Below are positions 16,630 through 25,500 of a stretch of DNA of 64,000 nt, in pieces. The stretch spans positions 1 through 64,000 of the forward strand of contig NZ_FPJO01000019.1 in assembly GCF_900119365.1 (NCBI RefSeq). The letters are read 5' to 3'. The translations under genes and the position numbers were made by a program. The stretch's first letter is position 1, and the number at the start of each line of letters is the position of its first letter. The notes beneath the pieces were generated by a model. It did no database searches. It was not told where the DNA came from and saw only the letters and a list, made by a program, of their open reading frames with translations. Origin of the DNA: Streptomyces atratus (GTDB lineage: Bacteria > Actinomycetota > Actinomycetes > Streptomycetales > Streptomycetaceae).

Positions 16630-16673
16630 GATGGTCTGTCACATCACATGCCTCTCGCAGCGGGCGTCGAGTG

Positions 16674-16880
16674 TCAGGCGTCGGCGGAGAAGGCGTCCGC
16701 CTTCACTGCCGTCAGGAAGGTCGACCACGGGCCGGAGCCGAGGTGCAGGAGAGGCCCGGGGAGGCTCTTGCTGTCCCGGATGGCACGGCCACCGTCGGCG
16801 GTTTCGGCTATCTCCAGGCAATCGCCCTGCTGATCCGAGTAGGACGACTTGCTGAACGCAGTGGTGATCTCGGTTGTCAC
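16674..16880 (-). CDS. DUF397 domain protein
   Basis: A 68-residue DUF397 protein with the canonical FSKSSYSDQQGDCLEIAE N-terminus, IRDSKSLPGPLL centre and a WSTFLTAVKADAF tail. The GTG start overlaps the TGA of the XRE gene (16877-16880), so translation is coupled. DUF397 proteins are the standard small partners of XRE-DUF5753 regulators (WhiJ-type systems) and may modulate their DNA binding. Confidence 0.93.
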   Translation of the reverse strand: MTTEITTAFSKSSYSDQQGDCLEIAETADGGRAIRDSKSLPGPLLHLGSGPWSTFLTAVKADAFSADA

Positions 16881-17755
16881 GATGCCTCTTCTGTGGGCTG
16901 TTCTGCGTTGCGGAGGAGCTGCCGAATGCGCCCGGCACTCTCCTTCGGGGACATGGCTGCTGAGCGTAGTTGGTCGAAGACGTTGGCGTAGAGGGCCAAG
17001 TCTTCCGGCGCCTCGACTACGGACGTGTTGGCCACGTTCCGTACGGCAACCGCCTCTACATTCGGCTCCACTCCGAACGAGAAGGCCACGAAGGGGCCGG
17101 ACATCCCGGCGACCTTGCTGGCGGCAGTCGGGAGCATCTGGACGGTGACATTCTGCCGCTGTCCGATGTCGAGAAGTCTCAACCACTGGCCAGCGCAGTT
17201 GTCGGGGTCGTCGGCAAGGGCGGTGATGGCGGGCTCCCAGATGATGGCCGTGAAGTGTGTTCCGCCCGCTTCGATTCTCTTCTGCCGCTCCTGGCGCACT
17301 TTGACCAATTGATCGACTCGGTCGGGTGAGATGAACGTCGGTCCGGAAGTGATCACGGATCGCGCGTACTCCGCCGTCTGCAAAAGCCCTGGGATGAGAG
17401 CAGGTTCCCACGATCGAATGTTGGTGGAGTCGTTTTCGAGTGTGATGTGGTCCGCGTAGTCGGGCCGGACGGTCTCCTGGTAGTCGAGCCACCACCCGCG
17501 TTCATTGCTCGCACGTGCCCAACGTTCCAGCCGTTCCCGCTCGCCGGGGTCTTGGACGTCGAATCGGTCGAGAAGCGTGCGGACCTCCAAGGCCGAAGCC
17601 GACACCAAGCCGCCCTCCATGCGACTGACCTTGCTGACCGACCTCATGATTGCCTCGGCCGCAGCGGCCTGATCGAGCCCTGCCGCTTCGCGGTGGCGTT
17701 TCAGTGCCGTTCCAAGTCGTCGACTCCGAACGGTGGGCCTCCCACCTGCGGGCAT
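16877..17755 (-). CDS. XRE-family regulator with DUF5753 domain (second copy)
   Basis: A 292-residue regulator. The HTH (about residues 12-65, LGTALKRHREAAGLDQAAAA then SVSKVSRMEGG) is followed by DUF5753 with the signature EPALIPGLLQTAEYARSVI. It heads the XRE - DUF397 - DUF6879 operon. A perfect 14-base palindrome at 17775-17788, 20 bases before the start, is a likely operator for autoregulation. This pairing is the typical WhiJ-like arrangement. Confidence 0.93.
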   Translation of the reverse strand: MPAGGRPTVRSRRLGTALKRHREAAGLDQAAAAEAIMRSVSKVSRMEGGLVSASALEVRTLLDRFDVQDPGERERLERWARASNERGWWLDYQETVRPDYADHITLENDSTNIRSWEPALIPGLLQTAEYARSVITSGPTFISPDRVDQLVKVRQERQKRIEAGGTHFTAIIWEPAITALADDPDNCAGQWLRLLDIGQRQNVTVQMLPTAASKVAGMSGPFVAFSFGVEPNVEAVAVRNVANTSVVEAPEDLALYANVFDQLRSAAMSPKESAGRIRQLLRNAEQPTEEAS

Positions 17756-17774
17756 CGCACCTCCTCAATTCGTG

Positions 17775-17788
17775 CGCAAATTTGCGCT
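17775..17788. promoter_or_regulatory. Perfect palindrome, candidate XRE operator
   Basis: GCGCAAATTTGCGC is a perfect 14-base palindrome lying 20 bases upstream of the XRE start codon, in the divergent promoter region shared with the gene at 17953. A related TTGCGTGCAA element occurs near 15975-15985, upstream of the other module. Confidence 0.55.
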
Positions 17789-17952
17789 CGTGGCACTTGC
17801 AGTAGTGATTCGAACACGCCTAGCGTGATTGCGTCATGCAGCGCACGCAACAGTGTGCACTGCGTGGGTTTCCGTCTGTCGTGACGGCAAGGACCCCCGC
17901 GACCGTGGCACCGGTCCGGGGGCGTGGCCAACGCTTACGAAGGAGCGTCAAC

Positions 17953-18192
17953 GTGTTGAACTTTATCGTCCGATTCCTCGGATCACTCCGGTGTCTCTTA
18001 ACTCGACGTCCGGGCGGGGAGCGGTGGGGTGGTGAGCTCGTACGGCCTTGCTTCCCCGCCCGTCAACGGATCCAACTGAAAGCTAGTCAAGCCGAGTTCG
18101 CCCGGCGGGGGCGGCGGCGGGGTTGGTGGCTGGTGCAGCAGGGGATCGAGGCAGGGCCGAGCCTTGTTCTCGGTGCGGTGGTGGACCGGTGA
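17953..18192 (+). CDS. 79-residue conserved hypothetical protein with a TTA codon
   Basis: The GTG at 17953 is preceded by AAGGAG. The protein starts LNFIVRFLGSLRCLL and ends WWLVQQGIEAGPSLVLGAVV, a pattern I recognise from small Streptomyces proteins (an LVRP segment, an arginine-rich middle and a WLxxxGxDxGP end) that often precede ATP-binding genes. A TTA leucine codon at 17998-18000 would make translation depend on the bldA tRNA. The stop overlaps the start of the next gene (GTGA). Confidence 0.6.
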   Translation: MLNFIVRFLGSLRCLLTRRPGGERWGGELVRPCFPARQRIQLKASQAEFARRGRRRGWWLVQQGIEAGPSLVLGAVVDR

Positions 18193-18602
18193 GCGGGACG
18201 GCGGACCGTACCGTGGTGCGGCGCTGGAGCCGGCATCCGCGGTGTGTGTCGCTGGCTCGGGCGGAACTGCGTACCGCGCTTGCGGGCTGGGGGCTCTCGG
18301 AGTGGGAGGAGTCGGCGGTGCTCGTGCTGTCCGAGCTGCTGACCAACGCCGGGCAGCACGCCCGGGTCTCGCCGGGGCGGAAGATCGAGACCAGGTTCCG
18401 GCCGCTGGGTGACGGGGTGCGGATCGAGGTGCACGATGCCTCGGACGTACCGCCACGACCCCGCGAGCCGGAGCCCGGTGCGTGTGGCGGGCGGGGGCTG
18501 GTGCTGGTGGGTGCGCTGGCGGACCGGTGGGGGTACGGGACGCGCCGTGGGCCGGGAAAGGTCGTGTGGGCGGAGTTCGGTTCCGTTAAGCTCGCTCCAT
18601 GA
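18189..18602 (+). CDS. Anti-sigma-factor-type ATP-binding protein (HATPase_c_2)
   Basis: A 137-residue GHKL ATPase of the RsbW/SpoIIAB type. The N box is visible as LVLSELLTNAGQHAR and the G1/G2 boxes as VHDASD and GGRGLVLVGALADRWG. Streptomyces carries dozens of such proteins, some acting as anti-sigma factors. Start GTG at 18189 overlaps the upstream stop. Its own stop overlaps the ATG of the Trp leader peptide, so it sits directly in front of the trpS attenuator. Confidence 0.85.
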   Translation: MSGTADRTVVRRWSRHPRCVSLARAELRTALAGWGLSEWEESAVLVLSELLTNAGQHARVSPGRKIETRFRPLGDGVRIEVHDASDVPPRPREPEPGACGGRGLVLVGALADRWGYGTRRGPGKVVWAEFGSVKLAP

Positions 18603-18640
18603 CCTCCGTACTGTGCCGAAACTGGTGGCGCTCCTCCTAG
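18599..18640 (+). CDS. Trp leader peptide of trpS (MTSVLCRNWWRSS)
   Basis: A 13-residue open frame with two adjacent Trp codons (18623-18628) followed by TAG at 18638. It sits 140 bases upstream of trpS and is followed by mutually exclusive hairpins, the textbook arrangement of a ribosome-mediated attenuator. The ATG overlaps the stop of the gene upstream. A TAAGCT box at 18587-18592 could be a -10 element, which would make the leader transcript leaderless. Confidence 0.85.
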   Translation: MTSVLCRNWWRSS

Positions 18641-18697
18641 GAGCGGCCACCTCCCTTCTGCACGGAATCAGGGCCGTTCGATATGGACGGCCCTTTT
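18624..18697 (+). promoter_or_regulatory. Ribosome-mediated transcription attenuator of trpS
   Basis: Four segments can be drawn. Segment 1 (18624-18634, containing the Trp codons) pairs with segment 2 (18640-18651) in an 11-pair stem with one bulge. Segment 2 (18641-18648) can instead pair with segment 3 (18672-18679) in eight pairs. Segment 3 (18671-18677) pairs with segment 4 (18687-18693), followed by TTTT, as the terminator. Ribosome stalling at Trp codons frees segment 2 to make the antiterminator. The auxiliary, indolmycin-resistant TrpRS gene of S. coelicolor is known to be controlled in this way. Confidence 0.85.
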
Positions 18698-18780
18698 CTG
18701 CGCCCTCGTACGGGTGCGGATGCCGGTGATCACGGCGGGCCGTCCTCCACGCAACCAGCATCGCGAGGAGAGAGACCCCC

Positions 18781-19827
18781 ATGAGTATCGCCACCGCATC
18801 GCCCGAGCAGCGCGCCGCCGAGCTGGAGGCGCGGATCCGGCAGGCGCCCGACCGGTTCCGGGTGATGACCGGGGACCGGCCCACCGGGTCGCTGCACCTC
18901 GGGCACTACTTCGGCACCCTCCACAACCGCGTCCGGCTCCAGGAGCTCGGGGTGGACGTCTTCGTGATCATCGCCGACTACCAGGTGCTCACCGACCGGG
19001 ACGTCGCCGACCGGCTCGGCGAGTACATGGAGGGGATGCTGCTGGACTACCTGGCCATCGGGATCGACCCGGCACGCTCGACGGTCTTCAACCACAGCGC
19101 CGTGCCCGCGCTCAATCAGCTGATGCTGCCGTTCCTGAGCCTGGTCTCCGTCGCCGAGCTGAACCGCAACCCCACCGTCAAGGACGAGATCGCGCACTCC
19201 CGGCAGTCGGCCGTCAGCGGGCTGATGTTCACGTACCCCGTGCACCAGGCCGCCGACATCCTGTTCTGCAAGGGGAACCTGGTGCCGGTCGGGCAGGACC
19301 AGCTGCCGCACCTCGAAGTCACACGGATGGTCGCCCGGCGCTTCAACGAGCGGTACGGGGCGGTCTTCCCGGAACCGGACGCGCTGCTCTCCGACGCGCC
19401 GCTCCTCCTCGGCACCGACGGCACCAAGATGAGCAAGAGCCGGGGCAACTCCATCGCGCTGGGCGCCGACGCGGACGAGACCGCCCGGCTGATCAAGGGC
19501 GCGAAGACGGATGCCGAGCGGTACATCACCTACGACCCCGAGAACCGGCCCGGGGTGGCCTCGCTGGTGCTGCTCGCGGCGCTCTGTCTGGGACGGGAAC
19601 CGCACGCCGTGGCCGAGGAGATCGGTGGGGGTGGCGCGGCCGTCCTCAAGCGGACCGTGACCGAGGCCGTCAACAGCCGGATGGCGCCGGTCCGGGCCCG
19701 GCGGGCGGAGTACGCGCGGGACATGGGGTACGTACGGTCGGTGCTCCGGGACGGGAACGAGCGCGCCAACGAGATCGCGGCGGCGACGCTGGAGGAGGTG
19801 CGGGGGGTGATGGGCGGCGGGCTCTAG
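18781..19827 (+). CDS. trpS: Tryptophanyl-tRNA synthetase
   Basis: A 348-residue class I synthetase that charges tRNA-Trp with tryptophan. The HIGH-type signature is HLGHYFG (about residues 40-46) and the KMSKS loop is KMSKSRGN (about residues 216-223). The preceding attenuator implies induction when charged tRNA-Trp is scarce, so this is probably the auxiliary enzyme of the indolmycin-resistant type rather than the housekeeping one. That identity is inferred from the attenuator and would need phylogeny. It converges on the exonuclease gene with four bases between stops. Confidence 0.95.
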   Translation: MSIATASPEQRAAELEARIRQAPDRFRVMTGDRPTGSLHLGHYFGTLHNRVRLQELGVDVFVIIADYQVLTDRDVADRLGEYMEGMLLDYLAIGIDPARSTVFNHSAVPALNQLMLPFLSLVSVAELNRNPTVKDEIAHSRQSAVSGLMFTYPVHQAADILFCKGNLVPVGQDQLPHLEVTRMVARRFNERYGAVFPEPDALLSDAPLLLGTDGTKMSKSRGNSIALGADADETARLIKGAKTDAERYITYDPENRPGVASLVLLAALCLGREPHAVAEEIGGGGAAVLKRTVTEAVNSRMAPVRARRAEYARDMGYVRSVLRDGNERANEIAAATLEEVRGVMGGGL

Positions 19828-19831
19828 CCCC

Positions 19832-20440
19832 TCAGGGGGTGGCTTCCGGCCAGGCGCCCCGGGCCGCCACCTCCAGGATCAGGGCCGCGATGTTCCAGGC
19901 GTCGTCCGCGCCGCTGTGGTGGCGGCCCTCCAGGGGGAGGCCCGCCACCTCCAGGGCCTGGGCCATGCCGGGGCGCTTGCGCAGGCCGTAGGCGGAGGTG
20001 AAGGGGAGCTTGGCGTTGGTGTGGCGGTGGCCGAAGGGGTACCGGGTTCCGGTCGCCCGGCACTGGCGGGTGAACTGGTTGCGGTCGTAGTCGCCCCAGC
20101 TGGCCCAGGGGCGTATGCCCGCCCGGTGCTCCGACGCCAGCAGGCGGCAGGCTTCGGCGAAGGACACGCCCGTGTCCACCTCGGCCTGGGTGAGTCCGGT
20201 CAGCTCGGTGCAGAAGGCGCTGACCGTGGACCGGGCGGGCCGGACCAGGATCCGGTGGCGGGCGAGCCTTCCCCAAGCTCTCAACTCCGTTCGAGCAGGG
20301 GAGACCCCATCGGCCGCGCGCAGGTCGACGACGGTCAGCCCGATCTCGATGATCTCGCTCACCGCACCGGGCGGCGGCTGCCCGTCCCAGCACGTCGCCT
20401 CGATGTCGATCACGTTCAGGAGTTCGGGGGCCGTGTCCAT
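19832..20440 (-). CDS. DEDDh 3'-5' exonuclease (KapD/ERI-like)
   Basis: A 202-residue single-domain exonuclease. The DEDDh residues are visible: VIDIEATCW (Exo I, D and E), WGDYDRNQF (Exo II) and HHSGADDAWNIAAL (Exo III, H and D). Proteins of this group trim RNA or DNA 3' ends. The segment around residues 45-60 (ADGVSPARTELRAWGRLA) is extra and is coded by a short interspersed repeat (20263-20309). The ATG at 20440 is chosen over 20494, which adds a proline-rich leader. Confidence 0.85.
   Translation of the reverse strand: MDTAPELLNVIDIEATCWDGQPPPGAVSEIIEIGLTVVDLRAADGVSPARTELRAWGRLARHRILVRPARSTVSAFCTELTGLTQAEVDTGVSFAEACRLLASEHRAGIRPWASWGDYDRNQFTRQCRATGTRYPFGHRHTNAKLPFTSAYGLRKRPGMAQALEVAGLPLEGRHHSGADDAWNIAALILEVAARGAWPEATP
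20263..20309. repeat. Short interspersed palindromic repeat inside the exonuclease gene
   Basis: The stretch from CGAGCCTTCCCCAAGCTC to CGAGCAGGGGAGACCCC has imperfectly self-complementary ends (CTTCCCC..AAGCTC against GAGCAGGGGAG) and matches a repeat I recall as scattered through Streptomyces genomes. It adds about 16 codons without breaking the frame. Confidence 0.6.
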
Positions 20441-20516
20441 GGGGGCAGGGTAGGGGTCGGGGCGCGTGCCGGGCATCCGGATTGCGGCGTCCACCGGCCC
20501 CCGCGCCGGACACGGC

Positions 20517-22511
20517 CTACGGCCTCGGGACCACCGGGCGGCGTCGGCGGAGGAGTTCGGCCAGGCCCCGGCGGGTCGCGGCGATCACCACCCGGTCCTC
20601 GGGGCGCAGTACGTACCCGGGGTGCAGGTCCCAGACCAGGCCGGACGGGCGGTCCGGGGTGGCCGAGTCGGGGAAGGCCAGGCCCGGGCGGCGGTCGCCG
20701 GGCGGGGTGGCGTCCAGGGCGAGGACCCGCCAGGCGCCCGCCCGGAACGCCTGCTCCACCGTGCGGCCCTCCAGCTGCGGATGGCCCGCCACCTCGACCG
20801 CCGCGAAGAGCATCACCTTCCGCTCGACCGGGATCGCGCCCAGGATCTGCCGGCCCATCATGGCGACCGCGAAGGCGGGGGCGGCCAGATGGGAGACGGA
20901 GCGGGAACGGGTCACGGCATGGGGGTGGGCGGTGCGCAGGGTGCGGTAGACGGCGGTGGCGAACTCGTCGTCGTACAGGCGCAGCGCCACCCGCAGGTCC
21001 GGCTTGACCGAGCGGGCGTAGAGGGCCGCTTCCAGGTTGGTGGTGTCGGCGCTGGTCAGGGCGAGGAGGGCGCGGGAGCGCTGGATCTTCGCCGCCTCCA
21101 GGACGCCCTCCTGGGTGACGTCGCCGAGGACCACCGGTACGTGCAGCCGGCGGGCGACGGGGATGCCGCGCGCGTCCGGGTCGTTCTCCACGCAGACCAC
21201 CGGTATGCCGAGTTCGCGCAGCCGGACGAGGACCCGCGTACCGATCTTGCCGAGGCCGAGCAGCACCACATGGCCGGACAGGCCGCGGGGCGGGCGGCGC
21301 AGCGAGGATGCGGTGCGCAGCGAGCCGAAGGCCTCCAGGACGCCCGCGACGAGGAGGGGGAGCAGCATCAAACCGGCGACACCGGAGAGGAGTTGGATGA
21401 TCTGGCGGGCCGTCTTCTCGCCGATCGCCGGGTCGCCCATCGCGAACAGGTCGAGCAGGGTGAGGTAGGTGGCGCGCAGGGGATCGGCGCCGGTGGTGAG
21501 CGTGGAGGCGATGGCGAGGGCCGGCACGGCCAGGCCGACGCCCAGCGCCGACCAGCGCAGCCGCCGCGAGAAGACCTGGCCGAGCGGTGCGCCCCGGCCG
21601 CCCATCCGGGACGGCGGGCCGGACGGGCCGGCCTGGCTGACCGCTTCCAGGACGATCGTGCCGCGTCCCGTCGCCGCCGCCACCTGCCGTTCGTCGGGCA
21701 GCAGCCGGGGGCCTTCGTCGCCGCTGCTGTCGGAGCCCTCGGTGCCCGCCGGGTCATGGGTGGTGGAGGAGAGCAGCGCGAGGGTGCACAGGCCGGGGTC
21801 GGCGATCTGGCCGCCCCCGGGCGGGGTGCGTTCGGCGGCGCGCAACAGCAGGCCCTCCGCCTGGATGACCTTGCTGGAGCCGGTGAGGACGGTCGCCGCG
21901 AGGGCGGGGGCCGCGGTGTCGGCGTCGGAGAGCACGGTGGTGGAGGCGTCCAGCGCGGCCCGGTCCAGGCCGGGGGTGGCGAGGGCGGCGGCCTGGTCGA
22001 GCAGGGTCTCCAGGTGCTGGCCCAGCTTGCGGTTGTAGAGGCGGATGACCAGCCGGAGGCGGGGGTTGATGCGGCGGGCGGTCAGCGCGGCGCGGATGTT
22101 GCGCTCGTCGTCGTCGTAGACCAGCGCCAGCGCGGCGGCCGATTCGATGCCCGCCTCCTCGAAGGCCTCGTCGGAGGGCTCCAGGGCCTCCATGATGCGG
22201 ACCGCCTCGACCCCGGCGTTGGTGTCGTCGCCGAGCGCGTCGGCGCCGCCCCCGCCGTTGCCTCCGTTGCGGTTCATCGCCGAGGACATGCGGCCGAACA
22301 GCGCCGCCGCCAGACCCCGTCCGGCCAGCGGGAGTTCGGGGCGGCGGGTGTCACATCCGGGCGGCAGTACGAGAGTTACCCGCTCCCCGTACACATAGCG
22401 CAGTTCGACGGCGAGCCGCCGGGCCAGTGCGTCGTCGCCGCAGACGACCATGTGTCCGCTGAACGGGGAACGTTGGGGCTGCTGGGGGAGTGAGGGCACG
22501 TGACCCAGCAT
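20517..22511 (-). CDS. CASTOR/POLLUX-like ion-conducting protein with two RCK/TrkA-N modules
   Basis: A 664-residue protein. The N-terminal NAD-binding RCK-like region begins GHMVVCGDDALARRLAVEL, a pore region with two or three helices lies at about residues 310-400, and a second RCK domain starts HVVLLGLGKIGTRVLVRL (about residue 420), followed by a TrkA-C-like tail. This order matches bacterial relatives of plant CASTOR/POLLUX channels. A ligand-gated cation conductance is likely; selectivity is unknown. A Gly/Asn-rich insert (NRNGGNGGGG) interrupts the first module. Confidence 0.8.
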   Translation of the reverse strand: MLGHVPSLPQQPQRSPFSGHMVVCGDDALARRLAVELRYVYGERVTLVLPPGCDTRRPELPLAGRGLAAALFGRMSSAMNRNGGNGGGGADALGDDTNAGVEAVRIMEALEPSDEAFEEAGIESAAALALVYDDDERNIRAALTARRINPRLRLVIRLYNRKLGQHLETLLDQAAALATPGLDRAALDASTTVLSDADTAAPALAATVLTGSSKVIQAEGLLLRAAERTPPGGGQIADPGLCTLALLSSTTHDPAGTEGSDSSGDEGPRLLPDERQVAAATGRGTIVLEAVSQAGPSGPPSRMGGRGAPLGQVFSRRLRWSALGVGLAVPALAIASTLTTGADPLRATYLTLLDLFAMGDPAIGEKTARQIIQLLSGVAGLMLLPLLVAGVLEAFGSLRTASSLRRPPRGLSGHVVLLGLGKIGTRVLVRLRELGIPVVCVENDPDARGIPVARRLHVPVVLGDVTQEGVLEAAKIQRSRALLALTSADTTNLEAALYARSVKPDLRVALRLYDDEFATAVYRTLRTAHPHAVTRSRSVSHLAAPAFAVAMMGRQILGAIPVERKVMLFAAVEVAGHPQLEGRTVEQAFRAGAWRVLALDATPPGDRRPGLAFPDSATPDRPSGLVWDLHPGYVLRPEDRVVIAATRRGLAELLRRRRPVVPRP

Positions 22512-22541
22512 GCCTTGTTCCTCTCCTGCGCGAGTATGCGG

Positions 22542-25500
22542 TCAGTGATCTCCCATCGGTCCGGCGGGCGGGGGTGCCGCGTGCCGGGCCTGCGGGTCGG
22601 TGAGCAGATGGCGCGGGTCCGCGACCCGTACGATCGCCGACTCCACGGCCGCGATCCGGTCCGCGAGCAGCCCCAGCGCGGCGACGGCCCGGGTCATGGG
22701 GTCGCCGTCCGGGCCGCCCAGCGCCTGCGTACGGACGTAGGAGGCGGTGATCGCGGACCAGCGCGCGGACTGTTCGGGGGTGAGCCGGCCGCGCAGCGCG
22801 GCGAGCTTCAGCAGGTTCGACTCCGCGCCGGACGTCAGTGTCTGGGCCTCGCCCGCGTAGTGGTCGTCGACGACGGCGGACAGTTCCGCGTCGTTCATCA
22901 CCGGCACGATCCGCTCGGCGATCTTGTTCATGTTGCGGTACGAGCCCTGGAGCCGGAACGGCGGCTCGGTGCGCGTCGCGTCCGTCTGCGCCGCCGAGGC
23001 GATGTACGCGGCGTTCACGGCGAGCACCGTGTCCCGGGCGGTCAGCAGATGGCGCAGGACCGCGACGATCCGGTCCACCTCGGCGGGTGTGTACGGGTGC
23101 TCCAGCCGGTCCGTGCCGGGCGCCGGAGCGGTGCCGGAGGCCAGGCGTACGAACCGGACGAGGTCCTCGCGGGAGCGGCCGGCGAGCGGGGCCAGCACCG
23201 GGTTGGCGGTCAGCGCGTTCTCGACGAAGCTCAGCGCGAAGACGTCCTCGCGGCCGCTCAGCACCTCGCCGAGGTTCCAGACGTCGGCCCGGTTGGCGAG
23301 CATGTCGGGGATACGGAACCGCTCGCCCGACTCCGTGTACGGATTGCCCGCCATGCACACCGCGAACCGCTTGCCCCGCAGGTCGTGGCTGAGCGGTTCG
23401 CCGTCCCGCACGCCCTCGATGCGGCGGGTGGCGTCGCAGAGCGGGATGAACTTCTGGAGCAGCTCCGGAGATGTGTGCTGGATGTCGTCGAGGTAGAGGA
23501 GCGTGTTGTTGCCGGACTCCAGCGCGAAGTTGATCTTCTCGATCTCCTGGCGGGCGGTCGCGGTGCGGGCCTGGGCCGGGTCGAGCGAGGTCACGTCGTG
23601 GCCGAGGTTCGGTCCGCTGATCTTGACCAGGACCAGGCCGAGCCGGTCGGCGACGTACTCCATCAGCGTCGTCTTGCCGTAGCCGGGCGGCGACACGAGC
23701 AGCAGCAGGCCCTGCGAGTCGGTGCGCCGCTCGGCGTCGGCGGTGCCGAGCTGCTTGGCGAGGCTGTCGCCGATCAGCGGCAGATACACCTCGTCCAGCA
23801 GCCGGTTGCGGACGAACACCGACATGACGCGCGGCCGGTGGTCGTCCAGCCGCAGCCGGGCCCGCTCGGCGTTCACCAGCGCCGTCCGCCGACGCTGGTA
23901 GGCGCGGAAACCGGGGACGGCCACGGTACGGAACTCGGCGGTGCGGGCGAGGAGTTCGTCGAGCCGGAGGGTCAGCACGCCCCGGTCGATGCGTGGATGG
24001 GTGCCGAGCAGGCCGTCCACCCGCGCGGTCAGCGGGGCCTCGCAGTCGTACCGGTCGAGCATCGGCTCCGGGCACAGCTCCACGGCGACCGCCTCCGCGA
24101 GGTCCCCCGCGTCGATCCCGGTGCCGCTCGCGGCGGCGTACGGGGCGAGCCAGCCCTCGACGAGCTGGCGGCGGGCGGGCAGGTCGTCGCCGAGCGCGGC
24201 GAGATCCTCGTCGTACGCCGAAGTCCCCGTCGTACGGCGGAACTTGTCCAGGAATGTGCGGGCGGCGGCGCTGGTGACGAAGCCGGCCGGGCCGCTCGTC
24301 AGCTCCTCGAAGAGGTACGCGGCGACGGCGGACGGCGCCTCGCCGCCGATGACGGCCGCCCACTCCTCCTGGAGGGCCTCGACGGCCGGGGCGAGGCCGA
24401 AGGTCTCCCGGGCGCGGGCCAGCGAGAGCGCCCGCCGGGTCCATGAGGTGCGCCGGGCCTCGTCCGTGCCGTACGCCCAGAAGAGCTGGGCCGCCGCCCG
24501 TACCGCGGGCGGACAGCGCAGCAGCCCGGCCCCGGAGTGCAGCCGCAGCAGGGCGGTGAGGATCGCGGTGGCGTCCTCGTCGTGGACGCCGCGCTGATAT
24601 CCCTCGTCGTACGCGGCTGCGGCAGACTCCCTGACCAGAGCGGCGAGTTCGGCCGGGTCCAGGGCGGCGAGGGTGTCCGCGCCCCGCTCGTCGAGGAGCC
24701 GGGCGGCCAGGTGCTCGCCCCGGTAGACGTGCGGGGACTCCGAGGGGAGGGTCTGCTCCCAGTACGGGCGGGTCGCCTCGAACTCCGGGTCGGTGACCGG
24801 GGCGCGGTAGTCCGTGCCGGTGAGGGCGAACGCCAGCCGGTCCCCGTGCGGGACGAGCGTCAGGTCGAAGGGCTGGGTGTTCACCGCGAACCGGTGCCGG
24901 CCCAGCCGGATCACGGCGCCGCCGTCCGCGTACAGCTCACTGCGGTCGCGCAGCGCCCGCCCGGCCTCCTGGCGGGCGGCCAGCAACTGCCCGTCGAGCT
25001 CCTCGGCGCGCACCGGATCGCCGAGTGAGCGCAGCTCCTCGGCGGTGCGGCGGATCTTGGCGGCCATCGGGTCGGAGGAGAAGTAGGTGTGGACGGCGTC
25101 CAGGTCGGGCAGGGCGGACAGCCGCCGGGAGACCGTCTCCAGGACCCGGGCCGCCGAATCCGCCAGCCGCTCTGCGCGCCGGGCGCGGGCGTCCTGCAGG
25201 GTCTGCTTGCGGGCCGAGAACGCCTCGTACACCTCCGTACGGCGCTCGGCCAGCTCGGACAGGAAGTCGTCGAACTCCGCGAACCGTGACTCCAGGTTCT
25301 CCAACTGGAGCAGCAGCCGGGCCAGTTGCTCGTCACAGGCGTCCGGGGTGTCCGAGGCTGCGATCGCCCCCGTGACGGCCTGCCCGAGCAGGGCGAACTC
25401 GGCGGCGAACTCCGCGCGGCCCTCGTGGTCGAGGAGTTCGCGGCGGCGGGCCTCCAGCGTGGCGCGGGCCCGGTTGACCCCGCCGAGGACCTCGGCGATC

